From an uncultured Prevotellaceae bacterium (GTDB lineage Bacteria; Bacteroidota; Bacteroidia; Bacteroidales; Bacteroidaceae), in contig CADCEQ010000001.1 of assembly GCA_902800435.1 (NCBI GenBank), positions 164,374 to 228,373 of the forward strand: a stretch of 64,000 bases of DNA. The letters run 5' to 3'. A program made the position numbers and the translations under genes. Shown piece by piece: positions 8,665 through 16,834 of the stretch. The notes under the pieces were generated by a model that saw only the letters and a list, made by a program, of their open reading frames with translations, had not been told where the DNA came from and made no database searches. Position 1 is the stretch's first letter. Every line of letters begins with the position of its first letter.

Positions 8665-9096
8665 GTGGGATTATTTGACAACACATCAAAGTTTGAGAGT
8701 AGCGTGAAGCAGATACCCTACTCGCAGGAGGCGGTCTACCGCAACATCAGCGACCTGCGCAACCTGGAGAAGGTGCGCGACCGCATACCTGAGGACAAAG
8801 TGAAGGACTTCTCATTCGATGCCGACACCATCAGCATCAATGTGCCCCCCGTGGGCGAGCTGAAGCTGCGCATCATCGAGCGCGAGGAGCCCAAGTGCGT
8901 GAAGTTTGAGACGGCACAGTCGCCCGTGCCCTTCAACGTCTGGGTGCAGATGCTGCCCGTCGACGAGCAGTCGAGCAAGATGAAGGTGACGGTGAAGGCC
9001 GAGCTGAACCCGTTCATCAAGGGCATGGTCTCCGGACCGCTGCAGGACGGCGTTGAGAAGATTGCCGATGCGCTGGCCAAAATAGAATATGTGTAA
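8665..9096 (+). CDS. SRPBCC (START-like) family protein
   Basis: A 143-residue soluble protein starting with GTG (MGLFDNTSKFESSVKQ). The segment IPYSQEAVYRNISDLRNLEKVRDRIP and the later RIIEREEPKCVKFE and GMVSGPLQDGVEKIADALAKI are typical of small SRPBCC/polyketide-cyclase-like proteins with one hydrophobic pocket. The ligand and role are unknown. It sits between pyrE and argH, as I recall for several Bacteroidales genomes. The leader between pyrE and this gene contains the AT-rich word CGTAAATCGTAAATAA, which recurs before argH. The GTG start is the only suitable one in frame. Confidence 0.75.
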   Translation: MGLFDNTSKFESSVKQIPYSQEAVYRNISDLRNLEKVRDRIPEDKVKDFSFDADTISINVPPVGELKLRIIEREEPKCVKFETAQSPVPFNVWVQMLPVDEQSSKMKVTVKAELNPFIKGMVSGPLQDGVEKIADALAKIEYV

Positions 9097-9098
9097 TT

Positions 9099-9190
9099 TT
9101 CGATTTACAGATTTTCGATTTACGATTGCCTATAATCGTTTCTCGCAGGTCTGACAAATCGAAAATAGAAAATTCGTAAATCGTAAATAA
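9099..9190 (+). repeat. AT-rich microrepeat leader upstream of argH
   Basis: Words of the type TTTTCGATTTAC occur twice at the left, and their reverse complements (AAATCGAAAA, GTAAATCGTAAATAA) occur at the right. The RNA could fold into an imperfect hairpin across the gap. The 16-nt word CGTAAATCGTAAATAA is also present just before the SRPBCC gene, and a related word lies at 49615-49635. Confidence 0.6.
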
Positions 9191-9195
9191 GAACT

Positions 9196-10530
9196 ATGAA
9201 GCTCTGGGAAAAGAACTTTGAGGTAAACAAGGAGATTGACCGGTTCACCGTGGGCCGCGACCGCGAGATGGACCTCTATCTGGCGAAGTACGACGTACTG
9301 GGCTCGATGGCCCACATCACGATGCTCGAGAGCATCGGACTGATTGGCAAGGACGAGCTGCCCGTGCTGCTCGCCGAGCTGAAGAACATCTACGAGCTGT
9401 GCGAGCGCGGCGAGTTCACCATCGAGGACGACGTCGAGGACGTCCACTCGCAGGTGGAGATGCTGCTGACGCGCCGCCTCGGCGACATGGGCAAGAAGAT
9501 TCACTCCGGCCGCTCGCGCAACGACCAGGTGCTGGTCGACCTGAAGCTCTTCACGCGCCACCAGCTGATGGACATCGCCGACGAGGTGAAGACGCTCTTC
9601 GACGAACTGATACAGAAGTCGGAGCAGTACAAGCAGGTGCTCATGCCGGGCTATACCCACCTGCAGGTGGCCATGCCGTCGTCGTTCGGACTGTGGTTCG
9701 GCGCCTACGCCGAGAGTCTCTGCGACGATATGCTCTTCCTGCAGGCCGCCTACCGCATGACCAACCGCAACCCGCTCGGTTCGGCGGCCGGCTACGGAAG
9801 CTCGTTCCCCCTGAACCGCACGATGACCACCGAGCTGCTGGGCTTCGACTCGATGGACTACAACGTGGTCTATGCCCAGATGGGGCGCGGCAAGATGGAG
9901 GTGGGCGTGGCCTTTGCCATCGCCGCCATCGCCGGCACGCTGGCCAAGCTGGCCTTCGACGCCTGCCTGTTCAACTCGCAGAACTTCTCCTTCGTCAAGC
10001 TGCCGAAGGAGTGTACCACCGGCTCGTCGATTATGCCGCACAAGAAGAACCCCGACGTCTTCGAGCTGATCCGTGCCAAGTCGAACAAGCTGCAGGGCCT
10101 GCCCTACCAGATAACGCTCATCAAGAACAACCTGCCCGTGGGCTACTTCCGCGACCTGCAGATTATAAAAGAGGTGTTCCTGCCCGCCTTCGACGAGCTG
10201 AAGGACTGCCTGCAGATGACGGCCTACATCATCAATAAGATAGAGGTGAACGAGCATATACTCGACAACCCGATGTACGACCCGATGTTCTCGGTCGAGG
10301 AGGTCAACCGCCTCGCTGCCAACGGCATGCCCTTCCGCGATGCCTACAAGAAGGTGGGACTCGACATCGAAGCCGGACAGTTCACGCCCGACAAGGACAT
10401 CCACCACACCCACGAGGGCAGCATCGGCAACCTCTGCAACGACCGCATTCAAGGTCTGATGCAGCAAGTGCTTGACGGTTTTGCCTTCGAGAGGGTCGAG
10501 GATGCCGAACGTAAACTCTTAGGCCGATGA
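9196..10530 (+). CDS. argH: Argininosuccinate lyase
   Basis: A 444-residue cytoplasmic enzyme that splits argininosuccinate into arginine and fumarate, the last step of arginine synthesis. The superfamily signature GSSIMPHKKNPDVFELIR is complete, with the catalytic serine in its flexible loop, and HSGRSRNDQVLVD and TPGYTHLQ-like MPGYTHLQVAMP are present. The length fits the family. It is the third gene of the pyrE operon and its stop overlaps the next start (ATGA). The M20 deacylase at 55385 may act in the same pathway. Confidence 0.96.
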   Translation: MKLWEKNFEVNKEIDRFTVGRDREMDLYLAKYDVLGSMAHITMLESIGLIGKDELPVLLAELKNIYELCERGEFTIEDDVEDVHSQVEMLLTRRLGDMGKKIHSGRSRNDQVLVDLKLFTRHQLMDIADEVKTLFDELIQKSEQYKQVLMPGYTHLQVAMPSSFGLWFGAYAESLCDDMLFLQAAYRMTNRNPLGSAAGYGSSFPLNRTMTTELLGFDSMDYNVVYAQMGRGKMEVGVAFAIAAIAGTLAKLAFDACLFNSQNFSFVKLPKECTTGSSIMPHKKNPDVFELIRAKSNKLQGLPYQITLIKNNLPVGYFRDLQIIKEVFLPAFDELKDCLQMTAYIINKIEVNEHILDNPMYDPMFSVEEVNRLAANGMPFRDAYKKVGLDIEAGQFTPDKDIHHTHEGSIGNLCNDRIQGLMQQVLDGFAFERVEDAERKLLGR

Positions 10531-11087
10531 GACGACTGTGGCAACTGCTGATGGTGGTGGCGGGCATGCTGCTGTGCGCCTGCGACGATGTTGAAAACAG
10601 CATCTACAGAGGCTACTCGTGTTTCTTCATCTTCGACACGACGCTCCATCCCATGCCTTGTCAGCTGACGATGGCGCTAGGCAATCCCGGCCACTTTCAC
10701 ACCATCAGCGCCACAATGTCGGGCGGCATACGCCACATCAAAGTCACCCGAAACTACGACCATAGCGTGGAGGACATACCCCTGACCACCAAGAAGGAGG
10801 CCGACACGCGCTGCCTGCTCGGGGCGAACAACGCCATCATCATCGGGCGCAGCAGCTACACGGGGATGTTCGTCTGCTACGAGGGCCAGTGCGCCAACTG
10901 CCTCGACCAGTACGGCGGCACGAACTACCCGCTGACGTGGAGCCCGAACGGCCAGCAGCTGCAATGCGCCCGCTGCCACCGCAGTTACGACGTGAACAAC
11001 GGCGTGGTGGCTCAGGGCGAGGGCGGCAGACAGCTCTACACCTACAACGCCACCTTCGACGGAGCAGTGCTCCGAGCATGGAACTGA
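10527..11087 (+). CDS. Lipoprotein with CxxC...CxxC site, Rieske-like remnant
   Basis: A 186-residue predicted lipoprotein with lipobox LLCAC near residue 19. The C-terminal half has CANC and, about 26 residues later, CARCHRSYDVNNG. The second part resembles Rieske box 2 (CPCHGSxFD...G), but the first box lacks the histidine (CxxC instead of CxH) and the second has an extra cysteine spacing. A four-cysteine metal site or a degenerate Rieske domain is more likely than a true 2Fe-2S Rieske centre. Its start overlaps argH by 4 nt, so it is translationally coupled. The function is unknown. Confidence 0.6.
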   Translation: MRRLWQLLMVVAGMLLCACDDVENSIYRGYSCFFIFDTTLHPMPCQLTMALGNPGHFHTISATMSGGIRHIKVTRNYDHSVEDIPLTTKKEADTRCLLGANNAIIIGRSSYTGMFVCYEGQCANCLDQYGGTNYPLTWSPNGQQLQCARCHRSYDVNNGVVAQGEGGRQLYTYNATFDGAVLRAWN

Positions 11088-11116
11088 CGAGAACGATAAC
11101 AATAACCTATATTATT

Positions 11117-13546
11117 ATGAAAAAACTATTCCTTTTATTAATTACGCTAACTGTTGCCACAACAGCATCGGCAGCATCAGTTAACCGACAGCAAGCACGC
11201 GAGGCAGCCGCACAGTTTGCCCTCAAAAAGGGTGCACAGTTAGGCGCCGACCCCACCACCGTCAGAGGTCGCCGCGTTCAGGCTGCCGACCAGCCTCTTT
11301 ACATCTTCAACACTATCAGCGGACAGGGCTTCATTGTTGTATCGGGTGACGACCGCACCGACGCCATACTCGGCTACACCACTCAGGGCAGCTACGATGA
11401 CACCACCGTGCCGCCTGCCCTGCAGGAGTGGCTCGACCAAATGACAGGTGAGATAGAGGCTCTCAACCTACAGCCCGCCGAGGCCCGCACCGCCGCCAAT
11501 ACTCCAAAGGCAGAGCCGCAGCAGGTGGCCATCCACGCGGCCATCGAACCGCTGATCATCACCACTTGGAACCAAGGAAACACTTATAAGGACCAAAATG
11601 GAATATACGTGAACAACAACACTGATGGCATCTACAACATCAGCCTGCCCATGATAGGCAGTCTCTACACCTGTACGGGCTGCGTTGCTACTGCCGGTGC
11701 CCAGATTATGTATTACTACACATGGCCGGAAAGCACCAAAGAAATACCTGGATATGAGTCCAGTCTGCCCGACACTAAAGAATACCTGCCTGTCAAGGTG
11801 TTTGAGTGGGACAAAATGAAGACTAGCTACACCTATGCTGATGCCAATACTGAAGCCGCCAAGGCCGTAGCAGACCTGATGCTCTACGCTGGCTGGGCAG
11901 CGCATATGGACTATGGTGTCGACGGCTCATCGTCGAGCCAGGTCACACTGGCTGGCAATATGGTCGAATACTTTGGCTACGCCCCCAATTGGAAACATGT
12001 GAGTCGCAATAGCTACTCCGTAACCGACTGGGATGAACTCATCTATAACGAACTGGCCTGTAGGCGGCCCGTTATCTACGACGGTTCCGGCAGAGGCGGC
12101 CATGCCTTCATTTGTGACGGCTACGACGGACAAGGCTTCTACCACTTCAACTGGGGCTGGGGAGGATTCAAGGATGGATACTTCAAGCTCCAGGCTACCA
12201 ACCCTGACGGAGCCTATGGCTATCCTGGCTACATCTTCGGAAATACTGCCATCATTGGTCTGCAGCCCAACAAGGGCTCTACGCCTGAGCCTGTTAACGA
12301 AGTATTAGTTGCAACAGCTCTCAACCCCACTTTGGAAAACACAATAGTAAAAATGATGCTGCAGAATGGAAATAACGGTGAATATGGTTTTGGACTTGGT
12401 ATGGCCGAACTAAACGACGACGGTTCACTCAACATCCTTGATGATAATAAATATAGCAATTGGAGTGAATCACCTTTGCCTCAAGGATCTTGGTGGCAAT
12501 ACTCTTTCGAGTTTGACCTTTCTGGGTATGAACTGACAGAAGGTGTTCACAAGCTTGTTCCAGTCAGCCTGCTTGGTGGCGAAACAGAATGGAAACGTTG
12601 TAAGCCTGCTTCTCTTTATTATAAGGTTATCGTTTCAGAAGGGGAGCTGACCATCACCCAGCATCCTACCATAGAATTGGACGCTACTCATTTCGAAATC
12701 TTTGGAATGAATTTCCCAAACACAGCAATTCCTGTAGATGTTACAGTAGTCAGTAAAGAAGATGACTACATTTCCCCACTCTACTTCTTCGCCAGCCAAA
12801 GTGACCTCAGCAATTGCACATACATTGCGGGAACAGCCATTCCTGGTGGTGGTAGCGAGGATGTACGTTTCTATTTCACACCTGACGCTCCTGGCACATG
12901 GAATCTTTGGGTGGCCACCGATGAAAGTGGCAATAATGTCATAGGCAAAGGTTCGGTTGAAATCAAGGCAGAGCCCACAGGAACAGTCACGTTGGAAATA
13001 GTTGAGGGCACCCCCATCAACAAGCCTGATGGCGTTGTCGACTACGAATTAACGGTAAAGAATATTGGCGACGTGCCTTTCTACAGAAACTTTTGGTCCC
13101 ATCTTTGGGTATCACAAGAAGGAGGTTGGGGATGTTCCAGCGCAAATGATGTATACACTGAAAACATCGTGATTGAGCCTGGCGAGGAAGTGAAGGTAAC
13201 GCTGACATTTACTGGTTTGACCGAAGGTGGCCAATATTGCATTGAACCATTTTATCCTGAGTCATATAGCAGCAACAATATGATTGCCCTCTATTCGGAT
13301 TGGTATGAAACGCGGTTCACCTACACCGCCCCCACCGTCATTGAGCCTGACCCAGACCCCATTCCCGGCAACCTTGACGGCGACGACGATTTAGATGCTG
13401 ACGACGTGACTGTGCTGGTGAACTACCTGCTGAACGGAGGATCGCTGCCTGAAGGTGCCAACGCCGACGTAGACGGAAACGGAGCCATCAACATCGCCGA
13501 TGTTACCAAGCTCATAGAGCTGATTCTGAACTCCAAAGAACCGTAA
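11117..13546 (+). CDS. Secreted C10 (streptopain-like) cysteine peptidase with C-terminal dockerin
   Basis: An 809-residue exported peptidase. After a signal peptide (1-19) comes the SpeB-type inhibitory propeptide (about 20-135, with GQGFIVVSGDDRTDAILGY). The catalytic domain has Cys189 in TGCVATAGAQIMYYY, His329 in GGHAFICDGYDGQGFYHFNW and the conserved WGWGG (346-350). Beta-sandwich regions follow. Residues 750-806 form a dockerin-like pair (GNLDGDDDLDADDVTVLVNY and DVDGNGAINIADVTKLI). The ATG at 11117 was chosen for its signal peptide; the open frame continues upstream into the previous gene. Close relatives include Prevotella interpain A. The second half is richer in A+T than neighbouring genes. 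Confidence 0.93.
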   Translation: MKKLFLLLITLTVATTASAASVNRQQAREAAAQFALKKGAQLGADPTTVRGRRVQAADQPLYIFNTISGQGFIVVSGDDRTDAILGYTTQGSYDDTTVPPALQEWLDQMTGEIEALNLQPAEARTAANTPKAEPQQVAIHAAIEPLIITTWNQGNTYKDQNGIYVNNNTDGIYNISLPMIGSLYTCTGCVATAGAQIMYYYTWPESTKEIPGYESSLPDTKEYLPVKVFEWDKMKTSYTYADANTEAAKAVADLMLYAGWAAHMDYGVDGSSSSQVTLAGNMVEYFGYAPNWKHVSRNSYSVTDWDELIYNELACRRPVIYDGSGRGGHAFICDGYDGQGFYHFNWGWGGFKDGYFKLQATNPDGAYGYPGYIFGNTAIIGLQPNKGSTPEPVNEVLVATALNPTLENTIVKMMLQNGNNGEYGFGLGMAELNDDGSLNILDDNKYSNWSESPLPQGSWWQYSFEFDLSGYELTEGVHKLVPVSLLGGETEWKRCKPASLYYKVIVSEGELTITQHPTIELDATHFEIFGMNFPNTAIPVDVTVVSKEDDYISPLYFFASQSDLSNCTYIAGTAIPGGGSEDVRFYFTPDAPGTWNLWVATDESGNNVIGKGSVEIKAEPTGTVTLEIVEGTPINKPDGVVDYELTVKNIGDVPFYRNFWSHLWVSQEGGWGCSSANDVYTENIVIEPGEEVKVTLTFTGLTEGGQYCIEPFYPESYSSNNMIALYSDWYETRFTYTAPTVIEPDPDPIPGNLDGDDDLDADDVTVLVNYLLNGGSLPEGANADVDGNGAINIADVTKLIELILNSKEP

Positions 13547-13576
13547 ACACAGCGTATATAGTATAAGCCGGAAAGA

Positions 13577-13879
13577 ACCTGCACTTCCTGCACCTGACAC
13601 CTAACTACCTGAGTGTCAGGTGCATTTTGTGATAGGACAAGAGAGCAACCTGCACTTGAACCTACACCCGAGACTTGCACTCTGAATGTTTATGCAAAAC
13701 CCGCCGCCTTTTGCCCAAAACCCGCCGCCTTTTGCAGGCCCCGTGGCTGATGCATAAATATACATCCTCAGGAGCTGGCAGCCGCGAGGTGCAACTTCAA
13801 GTGCAGGTTCTGGCGGGCAACGTAAACCGCATCAAATTCATCCTCAGCGAGTTGGTGGACAGGTGCAGGAAGTGCAGGT
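13577..13879. repeat. Repeat locus A: nested inverted repeats around two 21-nt words
   Basis: A perfect 20-bp inverted repeat bounds the locus (13577-13596 and 13860-13879, core CTGCACTTCCTGCACCTG). Inside it is a second perfect 14-bp pair (13647-13660 and 13796-13809). In the middle are two copies of CAAAACCCGCCGCCTTTTGC at 13695 and 13716, with a 21-nt period. The 9-nt iteron pattern of the arms (CTGCACTTC, CTGCACCTG) resembles the arms at 33954 and 55224. The gap from 13547 to 13986 contains no convincing gene; a 68-codon open frame at 13675-13881 is made of the repeats. Confidence 0.85.
13589..13624 (+). terminator. Hairpin downstream of the C10 peptidase gene, possible terminator
   Basis: A perfect 12-bp stem (13589-13600 with 13613-13624, core GCACCTGACAC) closes a 12-nt loop and is followed by TTTTG. 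It lies 43 nt after the stop codon and could end the peptidase transcript. It is part of the larger repeat locus, so its primary role may be different. Confidence 0.45.
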
Positions 13880-13962
13880 AAATTCTGCGTTTAGCATCTA
13901 TAGCCGAAGGATGCCGACAATCACAGGTTTTTCGACTGGTAATCTTAAAATAGTGTAAAAGT

Positions 13963-13994
13963 TTTGGTGGTTTGCAGATTTAGCAGTATCTTTG
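13963..13994 (+). promoter_or_regulatory. Promoter of tRNA-Leu
   Basis: TTTG at 13963-13966 (-33 region) and TATCTTTG at 13987-13994 (-7 box) lie 20 nt apart, the usual Bacteroidetes spacing. The tRNA begins 25 nt further on. Confidence 0.65.
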
Positions 13995-14018
13995 CACTGC
14001 TTTTACGAAAGCAGGTCA

Positions 14019-14104
14019 GCCGCAATGGTGGAATTGGTAGACACGAGGGACTTAAAATCCCTTGACCAGTAATGGTTGTGCGGGTTCGAGTCCCGCTCGC
14101 GGCA
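14019..14104 (+). tRNA. tRNA-Leu (anticodon UAA)
   Basis: A class II tRNA with a long variable arm. The anticodon TAA is at 14053-14055 within CTTAAAA. The D-arm GGTGGAATTGGTAGACAC and the T-arm GCGGGTTCGAGTCCCGC are canonical. The acceptor stem GCCGCAA/TCGCGGC pairs except for one A-C opposition at the sixth pair. The discriminator is A and the 3' CCA is not encoded. Confidence 0.96.
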
Positions 14105-14139
14105 CACTAAGATTATAATCCTAAATGTACTTTTTCAAA

Positions 14140-15819
14140 ATGCAGAAAAATTATTTTGTTCTTTTGTCAGCCGCATCACTTCTGCTCCTGACATCATGTT
14201 CAGGCAAACTTGGTGCGCTCTCAGCCGACAACTTCACAGTGACGCCCAATCCCTTAGAGACTCATGCCGGCAAGGTGCCAGCCACCGTCAACGGCACGTT
14301 CCCCGAGAAGTATATGAAGAAGAAGGCCGTAGTGACGGTCACACCCGAACTGCGCTATGCCGACGGTCAGGTGGCCAAGGGTCAGAGTGCCACGTTCCAG
14401 GGTGAGAAGGTGCAGGGCAACGCCCAGACCATTCTCTATCAGGTCGGTGGCCGTTACAACATCAAGACGGCGTTCGACTATCTGAATTGCAACAAGGCCG
14501 ATATGTATCTTACCTTTGGTGCACGTGTTGGTTCCAAGACAGTGAAAGTTCCTGACGTGAAAGTGGCTACCGGTATCATCGCCACCAGCGAACTGTATAA
14601 GAATACCCTGAAGTCGGCTCAGGCTGCCATCAGTCCTGACGGTTTCCAGCGTATCAATGCCAAGAAGCAGGAGGCTGCCATCAAGTTCCTCATCCAGCAG
14701 GCCCAGCTGCGTCAGAGCGAGCTGAAGAACAACTCTGTGCAGGAGTTTGTCAAGCTGCTCAGCCAGATTAACAAAGACCGTGAGGGATTGAAACTCAACG
14801 ATGTTGAAGTGTCGGCATATGCATCGCCCGACGGTGGTTTCGAGCTGAACGACCGTCTGGCTCTGGAGCGTCAGAAGAACACTCAGCAGTATGTCGAGCA
14901 GCAGTTGCGCAAGTCAAACCTTTCTGGCGCTGCCGTTGATGCCAAGTACACCGCTGAGGACTGGGATGGTTTCCAGGAGCTGGTGAAGGCCTCGAACATT
15001 CAGGATAAGGACGTCATTCTGCGTGTGCTCTCTATGTATAAGGACCCGCAGGAGCGCGAACAGCAGATTAAGAATATTTCGAGCGCTTTCCGCGAGCTGG
15101 CTGACGGCATCCTGCCCCAGCTGCGCCGTTCGCGCATGATCATCAACTACGAGACCGTTGGCCGCAGCGACGAGCAGATTCAGCAGCAGCTGAAGGCCGA
15201 CCCCTCGAAGCTGAATGTCGAGGAGATGCTCTACGCCGCTACGCTGGTTAACGACAACAAGTCCAAGCAGGATATCTACAAGCAGACCACACAGGTCTAT
15301 CCTCAGGATGCCCGTGCTTACAACAACCTTGCCACCCTCGAGTACGCCGCTGGCAATATCGACGCTGCCAAGAGGTACATTGAGCAGGCTCAGAAGGTGA
15401 GCGCCAACCTGCCCGAGGCAGCTGCCAACTTAGGACTCATCGCTCTGCAGCAGGGCGACCTCCAGACGGCCGAGAACTACATCGCAAAGGCTACCGGTGC
15501 CAACGGACTGGCCGAGGTGCTTGGCAACCTGAACCTCGCCAAGGGCAACTACGCCCAGGCTGAGCAGGACTTCAAGGATGTCTACTCCAACAGCGCCGCC
15601 CTGGCTCAGATTCTGAACAAGAACTACGCTTCGGCTGCCGTCACGCTGAAGTACATCAAGAATCCCGATGCCACGACCGACTACCTGAAGGCCATTCTCG
15701 GTGCCCGTATGGGTAACACTGCCGATGCCACACAGGCACTCCGTGCAGCCATTGCCAAGGACCCCAGCTACTCCAAGTATGCTGCCAACGACCTTGAGCT
15801 GAAGAACGTGGCAAAGTAA
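14140..15819 (+). CDS. TPR lipoprotein with OmpA-like segment
   Basis: A 559-residue predicted outer-membrane lipoprotein with lipobox LLTSC (Cys20 from the ATG at 14140; an in-frame ATG at 14125 is also possible). The N-terminal beta-rich part (about 25-150) is followed by an OmpA-like peptidoglycan-binding fold (VSAYASPDGGFELNDRLALERQKNTQ, quoted in part as ASPDGGFELNDRLALERQ). A C-terminal run of tetratricopeptide helices comes next (AYNNLATLEYAAGNIDAAKRY, in part). Such proteins are common in Bacteroidales and are usually annotated only as TPR proteins. A structural or assembly role at the cell envelope is an inference. It is followed after 7 bp by the thioredoxin-like lipoprotein gene. 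Confidence 0.75.
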   Translation: MQKNYFVLLSAASLLLLTSCSGKLGALSADNFTVTPNPLETHAGKVPATVNGTFPEKYMKKKAVVTVTPELRYADGQVAKGQSATFQGEKVQGNAQTILYQVGGRYNIKTAFDYLNCNKADMYLTFGARVGSKTVKVPDVKVATGIIATSELYKNTLKSAQAAISPDGFQRINAKKQEAAIKFLIQQAQLRQSELKNNSVQEFVKLLSQINKDREGLKLNDVEVSAYASPDGGFELNDRLALERQKNTQQYVEQQLRKSNLSGAAVDAKYTAEDWDGFQELVKASNIQDKDVILRVLSMYKDPQEREQQIKNISSAFRELADGILPQLRRSRMIINYETVGRSDEQIQQQLKADPSKLNVEEMLYAATLVNDNKSKQDIYKQTTQVYPQDARAYNNLATLEYAAGNIDAAKRYIEQAQKVSANLPEAAANLGLIALQQGDLQTAENYIAKATGANGLAEVLGNLNLAKGNYAQAEQDFKDVYSNSAALAQILNKNYASAAVTLKYIKNPDATTDYLKAILGARMGNTADATQALRAAIAKDPSYSKYAANDLELKNVAK

Positions 15820-15826
15820 ACGCCTG

Positions 15827-16828
15827 ATGAAGAAATCATTCGGATACATACTGCTCGCCCTGATTGCAGCATCTTGTTCTAATTCCAGCGACATTTTCGT
15901 GTTGAAGGGAAAGTTCAAGAACTTTAATCAGGGCGAGTTGTATGTCTATAACCTGATGGGCCGCGGGGTTATCGACACCGTCAGGCTGTCCGAAGGAAAA
16001 TTCACCTACGATATCCTGCAGGAAGACACCGCTCTTCTCTCGGTTGTATTCCCTAACTTCTCCGAAATTCCCGTTATTGCCACGCCTGGTGCCAATCTCA
16101 TGATGGCTGGCGATGCCACACATCTGCGTGAGGTTACCGTCACAGGCACCAAGGACAACGACCGGCTTACCGACTTCAGGTTGCGCGTTGCCGACAAGAC
16201 CCCGCCTGAAGCTGAGAAGGAGGCAGCTGATTTTATAAAAGAAAACCCTGCATCGCCTGGTTGTCTGTATCTATTAAACCGCTACTTCCTCCTGAAGACC
16301 TACCCCGACTACAAGAAGGTCTCGGGACTGTTGGACGTCATGCTGAAGGAGAATCCCGGGAACCCACAGTTCACCCAGTTGAAGAAGCAGGTTCAGGGCT
16401 TGAAATCACTGAAGGTCGGCAGCGTGCTGCCCGACTTCACAGCCGTTACCACTACAGGCAGCCGTATAACGAAGGCCGACCTCTGGGGTGATGTCAACGT
16501 TATCAGCACCTGGGCCACATGGAGCTACGATTCGCAGAACATTCAGCGGCAGTTGCGAAGATTGCGCAAGGAGTTCGGTTCGCGCCTGCAGCTGGTGAGT
16601 ATTTGTCTTGACGCCAACACCAACGAGCACAAGCAGACGGCAAAGCGCGACTCCATTTCGTGGGCCATTATCTGTGATGGCAAGATGTGGCAGACGCCCA
16701 TTATCAGCCAGTTGGGCATCAATGCCGTTCCTGATAATATCGTTACCGACAAGAACGGAAAAATCATTGCGCGTGGACTGCCTGCGGTAGAACTTCAGAA
16801 GGAAATAGAGAAAAAGCTAAAGAAATAA
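15827..16828 (+). CDS. Thioredoxin-like lipoprotein lacking the CxxC motif
   Basis: A 333-residue lipoprotein (lipobox AASC17) with an N-terminal DUF4369-like beta domain (IFVLKGKFKNFNQGELYVYN) and a C-terminal TlpA/AhpC-type thioredoxin fold (VGSVLPDFTAVTTTGSRITK). At the active site the expected WCxxC reads TWATWSYDS (228-236), so both cysteines are replaced by serine (Ser233 and Ser236). The fold is kept but disulphide chemistry is not possible there. It may act as a binding or structural protein. It is co-oriented and tightly spaced between the TPR lipoprotein and yifB. Confidence 0.8.
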   Translation: MKKSFGYILLALIAASCSNSSDIFVLKGKFKNFNQGELYVYNLMGRGVIDTVRLSEGKFTYDILQEDTALLSVVFPNFSEIPVIATPGANLMMAGDATHLREVTVTGTKDNDRLTDFRLRVADKTPPEAEKEAADFIKENPASPGCLYLLNRYFLLKTYPDYKKVSGLLDVMLKENPGNPQFTQLKKQVQGLKSLKVGSVLPDFTAVTTTGSRITKADLWGDVNVISTWATWSYDSQNIQRQLRRLRKEFGSRLQLVSICLDANTNEHKQTAKRDSISWAIICDGKMWQTPIISQLGINAVPDNIVTDKNGKIIARGLPAVELQKEIEKKLKK

Positions 16829-16834
16829 CCGCCT

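Noticed and set aside
9130..10467. Open frame of 445 codons on the minus strand
   Set aside because: Antisense to argH, which has its full signature; no recognisable motif in the shadow frame.
13577..13879. Possible insertion sequence bounded by 20-bp terminal inverted repeats
   Set aside because: Only about 300 bp with no transposase fragment; a non-autonomous mobile element remains possible but no target duplication was seen at the ends.
13675..13881. Short open frame (68 codons) between the C10 peptidase and tRNA-Leu
   Set aside because: It consists of the inverted repeats and 21-nt words and has no promoter box or coding features.
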